Of a stretch of 60,000 nt of DNA, positions 57,451-60,000 are shown in pieces. Every line of letters begins with the position of its first letter. Positions within the stretch are counted from its first letter, which is position 1. The DNA is taken from positions 7,623,246 to 7,683,245 of the forward strand of contig NC_087081.1 of the NCBI RefSeq assembly GCF_026151205.1. Direction: 5' to 3'. A program made the position numbers and the translations under genes. Source of the stretch: Bolinopsis microptera (taxonomy: Eukaryota > Ctenophora > Tentaculata > Lobata > Bolinopsidae). Below the pieces are notes generated by a model, which worked only from the letters and a program-made list of their open reading frames with translations, ran no database searches and was not told the DNA's origin.

Positions 57451-60000
57451 AAAAGCGCCAAAATCGATTTGGCAAGATTTTCTGTCTATAGTACAATCAT
57501 GAAAGTAATAGTAAGTGGCGCCGCTGCAATTATACTTGATACGCAATTTAAAATTGTTTGAAGTCCGTAGTATCTTTTAAGTCATCTGCCTGTGCTTGAT
57601 TAATAGTGCTTTGTTCTCAGTTTTATCAGCTAATGACGTTTCTAAGCAATTGCTTGAAGTAAAAATTTTTTTATGAACAGCGTTTCCAAAGCATGGCTGA
57701 CATAAACAACAAGGTATTTGATTATTTTAGGAAAAACCGTGAGACTCGTTTGCACGGTTTTGAAATGTTGAAAGTCTCATAAAGGGGAGTATGGGCAGTA
57801 TGTGGGACTTGATAATCTTAGAAAATTCGAAGATGCAGTGATAATTGTACAAGTTTTGAGCGTAAGTAGTTTTATTCTATTTAAAAAATGGTTTTTGTAT
57901 GTTCCCTTTTTCAAAGTGGTTATGGTCAAGTTTTTGGCATACCGGTGTCTGGTCTAGTATGCACATGTTATTGTTTATCTAAATAGAATCAAGGTCGCCA
58001 CAAGGGATCTTATACAGTGCTTCTGTGTGATTAAAAGACTACATTGACCGTTCTTTGAGGAAACACCCCACACACTAAACCGTAACTGAGATGTGATTCC
58101 AAAAAGAAGCATTATATAATTTTCAAATAAAGTTCAGAAGGTATCGAAGCCGAAATCTGCAGATTGCACCATCATATATCGCAGTTTTTTACAAGTATCA
58201 TGTGGGCAACCAGATTTAGCTTACTATCTAAAACAACACCTAAAAGTTGGTATCCTTGGCTTATATAATAACCTTACCATTGATGAATATTGATCTATAT
58301 TTTCATCAAGCAGGATAGCAAGATGTCTGGTCCGTGCACAGGAGTCATCATATCCGAGGCAGGTTTAAAATGTAAGTAGCACATTTGGACATGATATGAA
58401 GATATGTACATTCATGTAAATCGAGACATATTAAGTACTAAGTTGGCTTTTTTGTATGTTCTTCTCTATTGTCTTATATGAAATATTAGTTCATCAGCAT
58501 AAAGTACAAATTTCAGCTCACTGTCTGAAAAGCGTTTACTATCATCGTTCAGATACAATAGAAGTAACGCCCTAGAATTGACCATGTGGTACTCAAATTG
58601 CACGTCCATTGTTTCTGATGTACATCGTTTATACATAACATACTGCATTTCTGGTTTATCAAATAGCTTTTAGTAAGTTAAGGGCTGTGCCCCAAATACC
58701 GTAGAATCAGTGATTTGCATAAAAATATCGTGATCAAGTGATCGAAGGCTGTGCTCAGTCCAATGAATAACCCTAGGACAGTTTATTGGCTTGCCAGAAC
58801 TTATAACGGAGTCTATAATTTGTGAGAACATGGGTGTAGAATGGCCTTTTCTAATCCAAACTGTGAGTCGTTTATTACACCTATAGATTGTGAAAAATTA
58901 TGATGCGTTATAAATTACCATCTCGAAGATCTTTACCAAGATAAGGTAATCTTGATACAGCCGATAATTTTCAATGCTTCTTTATTGTCTTCTGTTAATA
59001 GGAATAACATTACCGAGATTTTAAAAATACTTAGTGAATGTACCACTTTGTTATACATGTTTTTGAAAAGCTAGCCAAAGATCCCTGCAATGAGTTTTGC
59101 CGTTTATTTACAACAACTACAGGTGGGTCACTGGCTTAACCTTTTGAAAAATCTCGAATCACCTCTATAATTTCTTCTCCATATAGTTTTCACGCAGGTA
59201 TATGGAGTCAGATACCGAAAATAACAGAACTGAGCAATGATTCTACTGGTCGCAGAGAAAATACTAATTTTTGACAGTACATTTTTCTTATTGAGATTAC
59301 TTGCAAGAGAGTAAAATTTTCACAGAATTTGTTACAATTATTCGTCTGCAATAACTCTCAGCCATCTATGACAAAATCGTCTTTACATCTAGAATATTTT
59401 TGCCACGGTCAATGTAAATTTCCCAGGTCTTTTTTTGAGTCATGCGCGTACTTCTCGATTTTTTGATATACACATAGCTTTGCCATCTTTATTGAGCGTG
59501 AGAAACTTGTCGAAGTTCTTGTAGTATATGTTGCTTGTTTGGATCCCCATCAGGTAGTTTTAATGTACAAGTCTTCTTCCATAATCCGAAATACAACCTA
59601 GCTTTCTTCTTGTCGATGGAGTTAATGATGCCTGGTGATCCAAGGGTTTGGTTTTCTGTTACATAAGTGGGTTCTAGGAGTTAGAAGTTGCAAGACAATC
59701 TATCTTTATCTTGAAATAACTGCACGAAGAGACAATGTGTTACAGCTGAGTTGGAACCCTATCTATATCGTTTTCTATTCAAGACAGAGCTTCTCTAAGT
59801 TAGCATTCCTATAGTCCGTAGAGGTAAAAGTAATTTTGTCTGATGAATCAGGTGTTGGCACAGAGTGCAGGGAAAGTCTCAATAAGAGTGAATATAGGGT
59901 GCAGGTGGTAGATCTTTCAATAGAGCTCTGTTGTTTTATCTTTGCTAACTTGCAGTGATTATGGACTCGGTATTTCGTCCCTCCGAGTGGACATGCTATG
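57450..60000 (-). pseudogene. LINE-B: reverse transcriptase (arm 3, runs off the window)
   Basis: Minus-strand counterpart of 7960-10490. The VPQGSILG region is near 58570-58595, where the complement reads ACCACATGGTCAATTCTAGG, and the frame 58466-58648 includes SETMDVQF and SDSELKFVLYAD. The catalytic YAD is therefore better preserved here than in arm 1. The linker region with EWKKT-type codons lies near 59560-59590. The window ends within its 5' part. Confidence 0.84.

Larger units (their letters stand above)
44010..60000. repeat. Arm 3 of the 24.7-kb unit (forward, incomplete)
   Basis: This arm has the same orientation as arm 1 and is the reverse complement of arm 2. The stretch from about 49450 to 60000 parallels 1 to about 10560. 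The stretch 44010-49450 is shared only with arm 2. The window ends inside LINE-B. If the symmetry continues, arm 3 should run on to a further axis about 8.7 kb beyond the window. Confidence 0.93.

Noticed and set aside
1-60000. Telomeric, centromeric or viral hairpin genome
   Set aside because: No telomere repeats, no satellite arrays of centromeric scale, and no viral genes. The content is ordinary transposable elements.

Overview
The window reads as repeat-dense, AT-rich DNA from an invertebrate animal, most likely an arthropod. That placement rests only on the non-LTR retrotransposon and DNA-transposon content. I found no host gene, rRNA, tRNA, operon or CRISPR array. Every recognisable protein is broken by frequent single-base insertions and deletions, so no open frame exceeds about 170 codons, even inside clearly conserved domains.

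The dominant structure is a forward / reverse-complement / forward layout of one unit of about 24.7 kb. Arm 1 (1-19256) folds onto arm 2 (19257-44009) at an axis near 19257. Arm 2 folds onto arm 3 (44010-60000) at an axis near 44010. Every feature therefore appears two or three times in alternating orientation. The arms differ mainly by scattered indels, with a few G- or T-rich insertions present in only one arm. That pattern fits an unpolished long-read contig in which consecutive passes over one insert were not split better than it fits a genuine giant palindrome. This is inference, and it can be tested.

Layout of the unit from axis B outwards (arm 3 direction). (1) An array of short GGCTAGTAGCC-like palindromic repeats. 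(2) Two non-autonomous elements of about 650-675 bp with terminal inverted repeats. (3) An element of about 1.3 kb with inverted ends and an unassigned coding-like interior. (4) A transposon of about 3.5 kb with inverted repeats of about 400 bp, encoding a long protein that ends in a tesmin/TSO1-like cysteine-rich (CXC) domain. (5) A minisatellite-like region and a GC-rich block. (6) LINE-A, a 5'-truncated reverse transcriptase. (7) A poly(A)-tailed module with a 30-bp minisatellite, adjoining LINE-B, both reading toward axis B. (8) An unassigned coding-like stretch. (9) LINE-C, with endonuclease and reverse transcriptase domains, reading toward axis A and ending in an A-run. (10) About 1.6 kb of AT-rich DNA up to axis A. 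A dispersed hairpin motif (block Q) recurs four times per unit.

The biology is that of a mobile-element graveyard: three LINE lineages, one large TIR transposon, smaller TIR elements and a possibly composite retroposon. The multiple arms allow the unit to be self-corrected, and several domain calls were made by reading the same locus in two or three arms.
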